From contig JBILGU010000013.1 of the NCBI GenBank assembly GCA_044350805.1, forward strand, positions 14,327-78,326: DNA of 64,000 bases, in the 5' to 3' direction. The DNA comes from UBA6136 sp044350805 (GTDB lineage Bacteria > Pseudomonadota > Gammaproteobacteria > Methylococcales > Methylococcaceae). The notes below the pieces were generated by a model. That model made no database searches and was not told the origin of the DNA. It worked only from the letters and a program-made list of their open reading frames with translations. The translations under genes and the position numbers were made by a program. Shown piece by piece: positions 17,079-26,931 of the stretch (positions within the stretch are counted from its first letter, which is position 1; each line of letters begins with the position of its first letter).

Positions 17079-17768
17079 CTAGGGCTTGTGCTTCGGAGGC
17101 GTTTCCGTCGATTCCAGAAGGTGAATTCCCACCAGACGAGCGATTACGATCCCTACATACATTTGACCAATAATCGCTTCGAGCGCTGCGATCATTGCCG
17201 CAATCGGTTGAATGGGAGTGATGTCGCCATAGCCCACGGTCGCCATGGTGATCAAACTGAAGTAGAGATGGGTGCCAGAGCGGAAGACGGTTTCGCCATG
17301 AGGGCACAGTTCAGAAGAGCACCCAAAAGACTGCGGTGAGATCTCTTCGATCATCAGGTAAATGTCCCCAAAGGCAGCAGCCATCAGAAGATAGATGCAG
17401 ATGGCGCCATAAAGACGGCTTGTGGCATCGACGCGCCGGGTTACGAAAACATCCTTTCCAACCAGGAAGATGAAACGGATGAAAAAGAACATCAAAAGGC
17501 CTTGGCGGATCAGTCCCAACATCACTTGATCCGGAAAGACCAGTTCAGCGATCCAGCTCAAGACCAGAATTCCAAGGACAACCAAGACGATTTTTTGTCT
17601 GTTTTTGTGCTCGGGAACTACGCGGATACCGGTGGCCAGAATCCCAAGTCCAAAGAGGGCTTCGAAGGTTCGACCTATCAAGCCCTCATCGACCAGGAGG
17701 GGGTAGCCTAGCAAGAACAGGCAGATTGCGATCAGAAGGTTCTGAAAAATACTGCTACGTTTGCTCAT
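17079..17768 (-). CDS. Potassium-type ion channel protein, 229 aa
   Basis: An integral membrane protein with about six hydrophobic segments. The pore helix and selectivity filter read SLITMATVGYGDITP near residue 172-186, the canonical K+ filter TVGYGD, followed by the last transmembrane helix. There is no cytoplasmic RCK/TrkA-N domain, so this is a channel-only protein. The loop before the pore has two cysteines (FGCSSELCPHG). The gene converges with rimI, 16 bp away, and lies 14 bp upstream of the sucB 3' end on the same strand order. The ion is inferred from the filter. Confidence 0.8.
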   Translation of the reverse strand: MSKRSSIFQNLLIAICLFLLGYPLLVDEGLIGRTFEALFGLGILATGIRVVPEHKNRQKIVLVVLGILVLSWIAELVFPDQVMLGLIRQGLLMFFFIRFIFLVGKDVFVTRRVDATSRLYGAICIYLLMAAAFGDIYLMIEEISPQSFGCSSELCPHGETVFRSGTHLYFSLITMATVGYGDITPIQPIAAMIAALEAIIGQMYVGIVIARLVGIHLLESTETPPKHKP

Positions 17769-17782
17769 AGGGGTGGGTCACA

Positions 17783-19030
17783 TTAAACATTCAGAAGCAG
17801 GCGGGACGGATCTTCCAACAGTTCCTTAATGGTAAAAAGGAACGAAACGGCTTCCCGACCATCGATGATCCGGTGATCATAGGAGACGGCCAGATAGATG
17901 ATCGGCCTGATGACAATCTCGCCGTCCTCAACCACAGGACGCTCCTTAATCGCGTGCATCCCAAGGATTGCGCTTTGTGGGGGGTTCAAGATGGGCGTCG
18001 AGAGCATGGAACCAAAGATGCCGCCATTGGTGATGGTGAACGTTCCACCGGTCAGTTCTTCATATCGCAGTTGTCCATCGCGTCCTCGAACCGAGTAATC
18101 GACGATGGCCTTCTCGATATCGGCAAAACCGAGGCGATCGGCATTTCTCAGGACTGGAACGACGAGCCCGCGTTCAGTAGTCACCGCAATGCCAATGTCA
18201 AAATAGTCGTGATAGACGATATCCTGATCCACAATGGATGCATTCATGATCGGGAACCGCTTGAGTGCCTCGACCGATGCCTTGATGAAAAAAGACATCA
18301 AACCGAGCTTGACGCCATGCGCCTGCTCAAAACGGTTTCGATGCTCGTTCCTGAGTTGAAAGACCTTCTCGAGATTGACCTCATTGAACGTGGTAAGGGT
18401 CGCTGTTGATCGTTGCGCCTCAATCATTCGTTCTGCGATTCGGGATCGAATGCGGCTCATCGGCACTCTACGATCTCCAGTGCGGTCAACGGCCTGAGTG
18501 GTTCGGGTGACAGGAACGCTCTGGGCTAGGGGCGTTGAAGCTACTGATTGGCCGCGTTGTTCGATGACGTTCAGAACATCCTGCTTGGAAATTCGGCCCG
18601 TGACTGGAATATCAGCGACCGTCAGCTGATGTTCGTTAAGCAAGCGCCTGACGGCGGGGCTCACAGGCTGCTGCGGAGGCCTTGGGGTCAGTGTGGCAGG
18701 GGGTTCGGGACTCAGCGTGGTAACCTCGGGCAGAGCCACTGGGCTGGAAGGGATGGCCTTGGGGGCGGGCGCTTTGCCGGGTGCTTCTGCCAGCTCAGTA
18801 TCAATGACCGCCAGGACGTCCCCGGGCAATACGACGTCACCGATGTCACGGCGCACTTCGATTAATCTACCGTTTTGTGGCACGGGAACTTCAAGAATGA
18901 CCTTGTCTGTCTCAAGGTCGATCAAGGAGGCGTCCTTTTGGACGGTTTCACCATTTTGATGATGCCAGCCGGCTACGGTTGCGTCGGAAACGGATTCCGG
19001 AAGGTTCGGGACCACAACTTCAATTCGCAT
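17783..19030 (-). CDS. sucB: 2-oxoglutarate dehydrogenase E2 component (dihydrolipoyl succinyltransferase), 415 aa
   Basis: Core of the 2-oxoglutarate dehydrogenase complex of the TCA cycle. One lipoyl domain lies at the N-terminus, with the lipoylated lysine in LETDKVILEV. A Pro/Ala linker follows, then the E3-binding domain (SPAVRRLLNEHQLTVADI), and a catalytic domain ending in VSYDHRIIDGREAVSFL with the active His and Asp. I start at MRIEVVVPNLPESVSD because family members begin with this first lipoyl strand; the longer frame upstream runs through the intergenic region and codes for Arg/Ser-rich sequence. Translated 62 bp after sucA. The lpdA gene is not adjacent. Confidence 0.93.
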   Translation of the reverse strand: MRIEVVVPNLPESVSDATVAGWHHQNGETVQKDASLIDLETDKVILEVPVPQNGRLIEVRRDIGDVVLPGDVLAVIDTELAEAPGKAPAPKAIPSSPVALPEVTTLSPEPPATLTPRPPQQPVSPAVRRLLNEHQLTVADIPVTGRISKQDVLNVIEQRGQSVASTPLAQSVPVTRTTQAVDRTGDRRVPMSRIRSRIAERMIEAQRSTATLTTFNEVNLEKVFQLRNEHRNRFEQAHGVKLGLMSFFIKASVEALKRFPIMNASIVDQDIVYHDYFDIGIAVTTERGLVVPVLRNADRLGFADIEKAIVDYSVRGRDGQLRYEELTGGTFTITNGGIFGSMLSTPILNPPQSAILGMHAIKERPVVEDGEIVIRPIIYLAVSYDHRIIDGREAVSFLFTIKELLEDPSRLLLNV

Positions 19031-19092
19031 GAGATCGTTCTCGTACAAGCAATGGGAACAGTCTATCCCACCTTTAATAATCAGTCTTGAGC

Positions 19093-21894
19093 TCAGTGAC
19101 TCTGTGGGTTGACGTGAAGTCCTGTGAGGGCGTTTTCGATCAGTGCGCGCTGCTCTGAAAGATGACGGTGATATTGTCCAACGGCAGGTGCTGCACAAAC
19201 CGGGCGTGCCGCAAAAGACAGAGGGATGGTGGCCGAAATACACTGGCTTATGGCGTCGCGAATCTGATGCCAGGCGCCCTGATTTTCAGGCTCCTCCTGA
19301 CACCAGACCACCGTAGTTATGTTGGGATACCGCGCAATGGCCTGCTGAAGTTCTGACTCCGGGAAGGGGTAAAGCTGCTCGATCCTGATGATCGCAGTGG
19401 TCGAGAGTCTTTCCTTGCGGCGCGCCTCAAGCAGGTCGAAGTAAACCTTCCCGCTGCAGATCACAATGCGGTCAACGTGATCGGAAGGGATATCATCGAT
19501 CTCACGAATCACATTTTCAAAGCGACCTTCAGAGAGGTCGTCGAGGCTTGAAACGGCCAGACGATGCCGAAGCAGGCTTTTCGGCGTCATGACGATCAAG
19601 GGCTTGCGGTAGGGTCGAATGATCTGCCGTCGCAACAAGTGGAAAATCTGTGATGGAGTTGTCGGGACGACAACCTGCATATTATCTTCGGCACAGAGCT
19701 GAAGGTAGCGCTCAATCCGGGCAGAAGAATGTTCAGGTCCCTGTCCTTCATAACCATGGGGCAGGAAGAGTGTCAGGCCACACAGGCGCCCCCATTTGGA
19801 TTCACCTGAAGCAATGAACTGGTCGATGACGACCTGGGCATTGTTCGCAAAATCGCCGAATTGTGCTTCCCAGATTACCAGTACTTCAGGGGCTGAACTG
19901 CTGTATCCGTACTCGAATCCGAGCGCTCCTTCTTCTGACAGTAATGAGTCGTAGATTTGGAATTCCGCGGCCTTCTTTCCGAGTTGCTGAAGTGGTGTGT
20001 AGGTTTTTCCGGTGGCCTGATCATGCAGGGTTGCGTGGCGGTGAAAAAAGGTGCCACGACCTACGTCCTGTCCACTCAGCCGGATGGGTACCCCGGCTTT
20101 CAGGAGGGATGCATACGCCAGCGTCTCGGCGAATCCCCAGTCGATGGGCTGGGTTCCCCTGCTCATGGCCCTGCGACCCTCGAGAATCGCCTGGGTTCTG
20201 GGGTGAAGAACAAACCCTTCGGGTAGCTCGAGAATCTGATCGGATAGCGCCTGGATCTCTTCTCTTGGAAGGCCTGAATGGTAAGGGGTCGTCCAGTGTT
20301 TGCCGTGGTAAGGGGACCAGCTGGGCTTGGGATATATGGCCTCACCATCGATCAACGGCCGAGACACAATATCGTTTCGTGCCAGGGCTTCCTGATAGGC
20401 CTCGACCAGCCGATCGGTCTCTTCGATGTCCATGATCCCAGCCGTCACAAGCTGCTCGGCGTAGAGTTCCCTGACCGTCGGATGTTCTCGAATCATCCGA
20501 TACATCATCGGTTGAGTCACTGCCGGTTCATCGGCTTCATTGTGGCCATGTCTGCGATAACAGAGAAGATCGATGACGACATCCCGGTTGAATTTCATGC
20601 GGTAATCGACCGCGAGGCGGGTGACAAAGAGAACCGCCTCCGGATCATCGCCGTTCACATGAAAGACGGGCGCCTGAATCATGTTGGCAACGTCGGTGCA
20701 ATAAAGGGTAGAGCGAGCATCAAACGGGGCGCTGGTCGTGAACCCAATCTGGTTGTTGATCACGATATGAATGGTTCCCCCCGTGGTATAGGCCCGGGTC
20801 TCCGACATGTTGAGGGTTTCCATGACCACCCCCTGTCCGGCAAAAGCCGCATCCCCGTGGATCAGGACCGCCATGACTTCCTCTTCACCATTGCCCGACC
20901 TTCGATCCTGGCGGGCTCGAACGGATCCCTCCGCGACGGGGTCAATGATTTCAAGATGCGACGGATTGAAAGCCAGTGCGGTGTGGACCGGACCATGACG
21001 GGTCAGGATGTTGGACGAAAATCCACTGTGATACTTCACATCCCCTGCACTGGCCATGGGCGTCATCTTGGCCGTTCCTTCAAACTCTTCGAACAGCGCC
21101 CCCGGAAGCTTGCCAAGAACGTTGACTAGAACGTTCAGTCGTCCCCGATGGGCCATCCCGACCACCAATTCCTTAATTCCTTTTTCACTGGCGTGTTCAA
21201 TCAATTCATCAAGCAGGGGTATCAGGCTCTCCGCCCCTTCCAGTGAAAATCGCTTTTGTCCGACATATTTGCGGTGGAGGTAGCGCTCAATGCCCTCCGC
21301 AGCTGTCAGCGCTCGCAGAATGGCCTTGCGACTTTCAGGATCAGGGAGGCCTCGGCTCCTCGTATTCTCAAGACGATACTGAATCCATTGGCGGATTTCG
21401 CTATCGACAATGTGGAGGTACTCCGCGCCGACATGTTCGCAGTAGGTCTGTTTGAGATAGCTCAGTATTTCCCTGAGGGGAAGTTTCCTCTGAGAGTCGA
21501 GAACGTCGATGTAAAAGAGGGTTTCAAGGTCCTGGGGGCTCAGACCATAGTGGGAGGGCTCAAGATCTCGAAGACGGGCGGGGGTCCCGAGTTTAAGGGG
21601 ATTGTTATCAGCAACCTGATGGCCGCGCATGCGATATTGACTGATCAGGCGCTCGACAGCCGCCTGACGCCGAATACGAAGTTCAGTGTCACCCTCCGAG
21701 GCTAGAGGTTCCGTGGGGGTGGCCATAAAGCTCTGCGCATACCCGTTATCGGGAAGGGCGGAAAACTTGGTCCGCCAACTGGCATCCACGGATTCAGGAT
21801 CACGCAGAAATCGCTGGTAAAGATCCTCCAGAAAACCGAGATTGTCCTCGGCGATCGCACCCGAACCCTCAAAAAGATCTTTGAGCTCACTCAT
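19093..21894 (-). CDS. sucA: 2-oxoglutarate dehydrogenase E1 component, 933 aa
   Basis: Thiamine-diphosphate decarboxylase of the complex. The N-terminus (ELKDLFEGSGAIAEDNLGFL) matches the conserved SucA start that docks E2. GMAHRGRLNVLVNVLGK and LIHGDAAFAGQGVVMETLN form the diphosphate-binding motif. The C-terminal transketolase-like domain ends with VCAAPAVGQYHRHLSEQRALI. Length is the family norm. It is first in the sucAB operon, divergent from moaA with about 108 bp between the starts. Confidence 0.96.
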   Translation of the reverse strand: MSELKDLFEGSGAIAEDNLGFLEDLYQRFLRDPESVDASWRTKFSALPDNGYAQSFMATPTEPLASEGDTELRIRRQAAVERLISQYRMRGHQVADNNPLKLGTPARLRDLEPSHYGLSPQDLETLFYIDVLDSQRKLPLREILSYLKQTYCEHVGAEYLHIVDSEIRQWIQYRLENTRSRGLPDPESRKAILRALTAAEGIERYLHRKYVGQKRFSLEGAESLIPLLDELIEHASEKGIKELVVGMAHRGRLNVLVNVLGKLPGALFEEFEGTAKMTPMASAGDVKYHSGFSSNILTRHGPVHTALAFNPSHLEIIDPVAEGSVRARQDRRSGNGEEEVMAVLIHGDAAFAGQGVVMETLNMSETRAYTTGGTIHIVINNQIGFTTSAPFDARSTLYCTDVANMIQAPVFHVNGDDPEAVLFVTRLAVDYRMKFNRDVVIDLLCYRRHGHNEADEPAVTQPMMYRMIREHPTVRELYAEQLVTAGIMDIEETDRLVEAYQEALARNDIVSRPLIDGEAIYPKPSWSPYHGKHWTTPYHSGLPREEIQALSDQILELPEGFVLHPRTQAILEGRRAMSRGTQPIDWGFAETLAYASLLKAGVPIRLSGQDVGRGTFFHRHATLHDQATGKTYTPLQQLGKKAAEFQIYDSLLSEEGALGFEYGYSSSAPEVLVIWEAQFGDFANNAQVVIDQFIASGESKWGRLCGLTLFLPHGYEGQGPEHSSARIERYLQLCAEDNMQVVVPTTPSQIFHLLRRQIIRPYRKPLIVMTPKSLLRHRLAVSSLDDLSEGRFENVIREIDDIPSDHVDRIVICSGKVYFDLLEARRKERLSTTAIIRIEQLYPFPESELQQAIARYPNITTVVWCQEEPENQGAWHQIRDAISQCISATIPLSFAARPVCAAPAVGQYHRHLSEQRALIENALTGLHVNPQSH

Positions 21895-22002
21895 AATCGC
21901 ATTCTACCGGTTCAAGCCATGTGTGGAAGGTTTTTAAAGAAAATCCGACTAAACAACTATGTTTTTGTTGGAGCCGAAACAAGGGCGTGTGAGAATGTAG
22001 AC

Positions 22003-23028
22003 ATGATCAGTAGAGTGGCATCCGCACCCTTAGTTCCAGAGCGTTCCCGGCTCATCGACTCGTTTGGACGTGAGGTCACTTATGTGCGTTTGTCGATCAC
22101 GGATCGTTGCGATTTCAGATGTGTCTATTGCATGTCTGAAAAGATGGAGTTTCTGCCGCGCAGCGAGATCCTGAGCCTTGAGGAAATCTCACTGGTCGCT
22201 CGAGCCTTTGTTGAATTGGGTGTCAGTAAGATACGCCTGACCGGTGGCGAGCCGCTGGTCCGAAAAGGGGTCTTGGATCTGGCCCGAAGCATCGGCGGGA
22301 TTCAGGGTCTTGATGCACTCGTCATGACCACCAACGGTTCCAGGCTGGCGCCTATCGCCGAGGATTTGAGAGCCGCAGGGGTTCGAAGGATCAATATCAG
22401 TCTGGACAGTCTTGATCCGGAGCGATTTCGAAAGCTGACCCGTGTCGGGGAGCTTGAGGATGTTCTTGTGGGTATTGAGGCAGCCCGTCAGGCCGGTTTT
22501 GACTCGGTGAAGCTGAATGCGGTGGTTCTGAAAAATCGCAACCACGATGAGGTCGTCGATCTGGTTCGATTTGCTGTTGAGCGTGAACTGGATATCAGCT
22601 TCATTGAGGAAATGCCGCTGGGTGTTGTGGGTGAGAGACTCCGTGGCGAAGAATTCTACCCGAGTGACGCCATTCGCCAGGATCTGTCCGCAGCTTTTGA
22701 ATTGCTCCCTTCGACTTACGTATCAGGCGGACCTGCGCGCTATTGGCACCTTTCGGGGCATCCCACTCGGATCGGTTTCATTTCCCCCCATAGTCATAAC
22801 TTTTGCGCCTCCTGCAATCGTGTCCGAGTCACTGCGGAGGGGCGGCTATTACTTTGTCTTGGAAATGAGCACTCCGTGGATCTGCGTCCTGTGCTTCGAG
22901 GGGAAGGATCGATTGTTGCCCTCAAGGCGGCGATTTGCGATGCGATGACGCTGAAGCCAGAACGACATCACTTCAATCTGAATGAAGCCCCGGTCATCTT
23001 CCGGCACATGAATCTTACGGGCGGATAG
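22003..23028 (+). CDS. moaA: GTP 3',8-cyclase MoaA (molybdenum cofactor biosynthesis), 341 aa
   Basis: Radical SAM enzyme for the first step of molybdopterin synthesis. The SAM-cluster cysteines are in DRCDFRCVYCMSE, and the second 4Fe-4S cluster in HNFCASCNRVRVTAEGRLLLC. The essential C-terminal Gly-Gly is present (NLTGG). I use the ATG at 22003 because it gives the usual length; an upstream in-frame start at 21919 adds 28 unmatched residues. moaB converges immediately after it, one base between the stops. Confidence 0.93.
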   Translation: MISRVASAPLVPERSRLIDSFGREVTYVRLSITDRCDFRCVYCMSEKMEFLPRSEILSLEEISLVARAFVELGVSKIRLTGGEPLVRKGVLDLARSIGGIQGLDALVMTTNGSRLAPIAEDLRAAGVRRINISLDSLDPERFRKLTRVGELEDVLVGIEAARQAGFDSVKLNAVVLKNRNHDEVVDLVRFAVERELDISFIEEMPLGVVGERLRGEEFYPSDAIRQDLSAAFELLPSTYVSGGPARYWHLSGHPTRIGFISPHSHNFCASCNRVRVTAEGRLLLCLGNEHSVDLRPVLRGEGSIVALKAAICDAMTLKPERHHFNLNEAPVIFRHMNLTGG

Positions 23029-23029
23029 A

Positions 23030-23548
23030 TTATTGCTCCTTGAGCCTCGGAATCAGCTCAACCAGATTGCAGGGGCGCGTGCGATAGTCGAGTTGATGGC
23101 GGATGATATTTTCCCATCCCAGTCGGCACGCACCTAAAGAGCCTGGAAGACAAAAAATATAGGTCCCATTGGCGACGCCGGCCAAAGCACGAGACTGAAT
23201 CGTCGAACTCCCAATTTCTTCGTAGGACAACAGTCGAAAGGTCTCCCCAAAACCGTCCAGTGTCTTGTCAAAGAGCACGCGTGCGGCCTCAGGCGTTCCA
23301 TCGCGCCCGGTCACGCCGGTTCCACCGGTGGAGATAATGACGTCCACTTCGGGCCGTGCAATCCAGTCGGATAGAACGGCGCGGATGGCATAGGTGTTGT
23401 CCGTCACAATCTCACGGAGCGGAGGGAGATGCCCCGACTCCCGAATACTGTTCTCAAGAAGCTGACCCGAACCATCATTTTCCAGCGTTCGGGTATCCGA
23501 AACCGTCAATATGGCGATCTTCAGGGGCAGGAAGCTGCGTTCGGTCAT
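23030..23548 (-). CDS. moaB: Molybdenum cofactor biosynthesis protein MoaB, 172 aa
   Basis: MoaB/MogA family protein that adenylates molybdopterin. Visible motifs are ILTVSDTRTLENDGSGQLL, IISTGGTGVTGRDGTPEA (the molybdopterin-binding TGGTG loop) and the C-terminal FCLPGSLGACRLGWENII. Length is typical. It is convergent with moaA, an unusual arrangement compared with the common moaABCDE operon. There is no room for a terminator between the two genes. Confidence 0.92.
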   Translation of the reverse strand: MTERSFLPLKIAILTVSDTRTLENDGSGQLLENSIRESGHLPPLREIVTDNTYAIRAVLSDWIARPEVDVIISTGGTGVTGRDGTPEAARVLFDKTLDGFGETFRLLSYEEIGSSTIQSRALAGVANGTYIFCLPGSLGACRLGWENIIRHQLDYRTRPCNLVELIPRLKEQ

Positions 23549-23676
23549 CAGATGTCTCGCGAGAAACCCCGTCCTTCAGGGAGGGGAGTAGTTCAAATCA
23601 CCTCGCAAGCGGTTGCGGGCGTGGCTATAATGCCTCCTCATTGTAACCAATGTAACAGCTGAATCCTGAGAATTCG

Positions 23677-25569
23677 ATGGCGACAGTCAGGCGCTCGGGC
23701 CATACCGAGGGGACCCTCCGATGGTCCTTGGTCATTGGGAGCATGGGTGTCGTTTTCGGTGAGATCGCGACAAGCCCACTTTATGCGTTGCGAATCGTTT
23801 TCGCAGGGCGTAACGGGATTACCCCCACACCGGATCATGTCCTCGGCATCTTATCGCTGGTCTTCTGGATCCTCGGTCTGATCGTCGGGATCAAATACGC
23901 CCTCCTGGTGATGCGTGCCGATAACAAGGGTGACGGCGGCATCATGGCACTCCTCTCTTTGGTCCAAAGAAGTGTTCATGATCGAACACACCTTCGACGT
24001 CTGGTTCTGGCGACAGGGCTTTTGGGTGCGTCACTCTTTTTTGGGGATGCGGTCATCGCCCCTGCCATTTCCGTCATGGGAGCGCTTGAGGGTCTCAAGG
24101 TCGGGGCCCCCGGTCTTAAGGTGCTTATCGTCCCCATCACCCTTGCAATTCTCCTGGGACTTTTTCTGCTTCAGTACAGGGGAACGGCTTTCATCAGCGG
24201 GCTCTTCAGTCCGGTCATGGTCTGCTGGCTGATCTTGATTGCGTTCTTGGGTGCGGTGAGCGTCTATGAAACACCGATGATTCTGAAAGCCTTAGATCCT
24301 GGCTATGGGATTCGTTTTCTGATGGAAACCCGGATTCAGTCGCTGGTGGTATTGGGTGCAGTGGTCTTGGTTGTGACGGGGGTTGAAGCGTTTTATGCGG
24401 ACATGGGCCACTTTGGGATTCAGCCCATCCGTGTGGCCTGGTTCACCTTTGTTTTTCCAACCCTGGCGATCAATTACCTCGGGCAAGGGGCTCTTCTTCT
24501 TCGTGACCCTGCGGCGGCAAGTAACCCCTTTTACCTACTGGCACCCAGTTGGGGTTTCATCCCGTTACTGGCCATCGCGACATTGACGACGATTATTGCG
24601 GCTCAAGGTGTGATTTCTGGTGCCTTTTCGCTTGCAGCCCAAGCGGTGCGGATGCGCTATCTGCCACGACTTGCGGTTCGACATACCTCGCTGGGCCATT
24701 CAGGTCAGATTTACGTTCCGGCCGTCAATTGGATTCTGGCTGTCGGGACAGCGGCGCTGGTGATCGGTTTTGGATCCAGCAGCAAACTGGCCACGGCCTA
24801 TGGCCTTTCGGTAACAGGCAGCATGGTGGTAACTACACTCCTTGCTTTTGGCCTGCTGAGGCGAATCTGGCGGGTACCGATCCTTGTGACCGGTGTTCTA
24901 TTTTCAGGTTTTCTCTTCATCGATCTTGGGTTTCTGGTCGCTAACCTGCCCAAGCTTTGGCAGGGCGGCTGGGTCTCGATTGCCATCAGCGGCAGCGTCT
25001 TTATCTTTTTAACCACCTGGGTGCGTGGTAGGGAGCTTTTGGTCCAGAGGCTCAATGCGAAGGCGATTCCGATCGAGGAATTAGTTGCTAAGGTCGCCCA
25101 TTCGGGTCTTCCTCGGGTTACAGGGACGGCGGTTTATCTCACCGCAAGCCGATTCGGAGCGCCCTTGTCGCTTCTCCATAACATGGCCATGAATCAGGTC
25201 GTGCATGAGAAGGTGATTATCCTCACGGTAGTGACCCGGGATGAACCCTCTATCCCTCTGGAACACCGTCTAAAGATTCGTCACTACGGGGGAGAGATTT
25301 ACCGGGTCCGCATCTACTATGGCTACAATCAGGAGCCGAATGTGCCCGAAGCCCTGGCCTTCTGTCGGAGTGAGGGACTTGAGATCGATCTCGACCAGAC
25401 GTCCTTTTTCCTGACACGCGAGCACATGATCTCGTCGACGTCGAACGGAGTTGCGACCTGGCGCGAGCGCTTGTTCATCCGAATGGCCATGAATGCCGAA
25501 AATGCGATGCGATTCTGGCACATCCCGCCCGAGCGAGTGGTCGAGCTCGGCTTGATGGTTGCGCTTTAG
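23677..25569 (+). CDS. kup: Potassium transporter Kup, 630 aa
   Basis: Proton-coupled K+ uptake protein of the KUP/HAK/KT family with about 12 membrane helices in the first 440 residues and a cytoplasmic C-terminal domain. The signature is MGVVFGEIATSPLYALR and, on the next helix, RADNKGDGGIMALLSL. Most relatives have GDIGTSPLY and GEGG at these two spots, so the acidic pair is swapped here (Glu first, Asp second). The charge is kept, so transport is probably retained. A TATAAT at 23626-23631 may be its -10 element, but no convincing -35 is seen. Confidence 0.93.
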   Translation: MATVRRSGHTEGTLRWSLVIGSMGVVFGEIATSPLYALRIVFAGRNGITPTPDHVLGILSLVFWILGLIVGIKYALLVMRADNKGDGGIMALLSLVQRSVHDRTHLRRLVLATGLLGASLFFGDAVIAPAISVMGALEGLKVGAPGLKVLIVPITLAILLGLFLLQYRGTAFISGLFSPVMVCWLILIAFLGAVSVYETPMILKALDPGYGIRFLMETRIQSLVVLGAVVLVVTGVEAFYADMGHFGIQPIRVAWFTFVFPTLAINYLGQGALLLRDPAAASNPFYLLAPSWGFIPLLAIATLTTIIAAQGVISGAFSLAAQAVRMRYLPRLAVRHTSLGHSGQIYVPAVNWILAVGTAALVIGFGSSSKLATAYGLSVTGSMVVTTLLAFGLLRRIWRVPILVTGVLFSGFLFIDLGFLVANLPKLWQGGWVSIAISGSVFIFLTTWVRGRELLVQRLNAKAIPIEELVAKVAHSGLPRVTGTAVYLTASRFGAPLSLLHNMAMNQVVHEKVIILTVVTRDEPSIPLEHRLKIRHYGGEIYRVRIYYGYNQEPNVPEALAFCRSEGLEIDLDQTSFFLTREHMISSTSNGVATWRERLFIRMAMNAENAMRFWHIPPERVVELGLMVAL

Positions 25570-25578
25570 GCGAACGAA

Positions 25579-26013
25579 TTAGAGGAGAGGTGTCACTGCA
25601 CCTGAGGATCTGAATCGGAGATAGTCTTCCAGCACTTTGGCATGGTCGAAGGCCAAAGGTGAAGGAAGGTTCTGAACGTCAACGACGACGGCGGCTTTGG
25701 CATCATCATCCGCCTGAGGTAAGCCTACGGCTTTAGCAACATACACTGCCGTCACGGTATGTCCCCGGGCGTCGCGCGACGGATCGGAATAAAGCCCGAG
25801 CAGGGCGGTCAACTCGACTTTCAACCCGACTTCTTCCAAAGCTTCCCTTCGGGCGGCGTTTTCGACGGTTTCACCCACATCGACAAATCCACCCGGAATG
25901 GCCCATCCGTGGGGCTCATAGAGCCTTTCGATAAGGACGATCGGTCTTCCAGGCTGGTCAATCAGCTCAATGATGATATCGGCAGCAATTTCAGGGGTAG
26001 TCGGTCGGGGCAT
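25579..26013 (-). CDS. Nudix hydrolase, probably ADP-ribose pyrophosphatase type, 144 aa
   Basis: The Nudix box is complete: GGFVDVGETVENAARREALEEVGL fits G-x5-E-x7-REUxEExGU. The preceding VLIERLYEPHGWAIPGG matches the ADP-ribose or NTP pyrophosphatase branch. I start at MPRPTTPEIAADIIIEL, the first family-like strand; an in-frame ATG at 26106 would add 31 residues of no evident homology. The gene converges with kup, 9 bp from its stop. The substrate cannot be resolved from the sequence. Confidence 0.82.
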   Translation of the reverse strand: MPRPTTPEIAADIIIELIDQPGRPIVLIERLYEPHGWAIPGGFVDVGETVENAARREALEEVGLKVELTALLGLYSDPSRDARGHTVTAVYVAKAVGLPQADDDAKAAVVVDVQNLPSPLAFDHAKVLEDYLRFRSSGAVTPLL

Positions 26014-26193
26014 GGGCGTGATGAAAATCCTGCAAGGGAACTCCAAGCGTTTATGGTGGCTTGGTTGATCTGTTATTCTATTGGGTTTAAACCTATTGTA
26101 AATCACTCCGTTACCTCGGGTGCCTTCTCATTTTTCACATTGCGAGTTCGCCTCCAGCCTGCTGGGGTACTCCCTTGATTGTCCTCGTGAACC

Positions 26194-26919
26194 ATGAACC
26201 ATCTCGATTCCGCTTTCAGCAGTTCCTATCTGGTTGCTTTTCTTATGGGGCTTTTCAGCGCCATGCATTGTCTGGGTATGTGTGGCTCGATCATTGGAAC
26301 CCTGACCTTAAGCCTCAAGCGGGAGATTCGCGAAAACAAGTCTCTCTTGTTGCCTTTTGTTGCTTGCTACAACGGGGGGCGGGTCTTGAGCTATACCGTT
26401 GGTGGCTTCATCGCAGGGATTCTCGAACATGTCCTGACGCTGCCTTTTGGCGAAGGACATGGTCACCGAATTCTGCAGATTTTGGGTGCCTTGGTGATGC
26501 TGGGGGCCGGTTTACATGTTGCTGGCTGGTTCCCAAGGTTTGCGTATATCGAAAAAGTCGGCGGACTGGCTTGGCGTCACATCGAGCCTTATGGTCGGCG
26601 TCTGATTCCCGTTGAAACACGCCAGCGCGCTTTTTTCTTTGGGATGGTCTGGGGCTGGTTACCCTGTGGTCTGGTTTATACAGCTTTGGCACTTGCTGCG
26701 ACCACTGGGGAGGTGATCCGCAGTGGCCTCACAATGTTCTTCTTTGGTCTTGGCACCATACCCGCCGTCATGGGTGTCGGCGTGATGACCTCCTGGATGG
26801 TGCACTTCACGCAAATGACTCGTTTTCGTCAGGCCGCCGGTGTGACCCTGATTCTCCTTGCGTTGATGGCCGCTTTCCCAGGCCTCAACCCTCTGGTGCA
26901 ACACCCCGTTGGCCATTAG
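26194..26919 (+). CDS. TauE/SafE (UreH-like domain) membrane protein, 241 aa
   Basis: Six hydrophobic helices. The N-terminal motif FSAMHCLGMCGSIIG carries the paired cysteines typical of the UreH-like branch of the sulfite exporter TauE/SafE superfamily, often implicated in copper or other transition-metal handling near cytochrome oxidase genes. The repeat-half motif GMVWGWLPCGLVYTAL mirrors it, with another cysteine. The next gene is a sigma-54 activator only 12 bp downstream, so the pair is probably co-transcribed. The transported substrate is unknown. Confidence 0.8.
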   Translation: MNHLDSAFSSSYLVAFLMGLFSAMHCLGMCGSIIGTLTLSLKREIRENKSLLLPFVACYNGGRVLSYTVGGFIAGILEHVLTLPFGEGHGHRILQILGALVMLGAGLHVAGWFPRFAYIEKVGGLAWRHIEPYGRRLIPVETRQRAFFFGMVWGWLPCGLVYTALALAATTGEVIRSGLTMFFFGLGTIPAVMGVGVMTSWMVHFTQMTRFRQAAGVTLILLALMAAFPGLNPLVQHPVGH

Positions 26920-26931
26920 ACCCCACGCATC

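Noticed and set aside
20278..21129. A 283-codon open frame antisense to sucA
   Set aside because: Complementary to a highly conserved part of SucA, with no plausible protein features.
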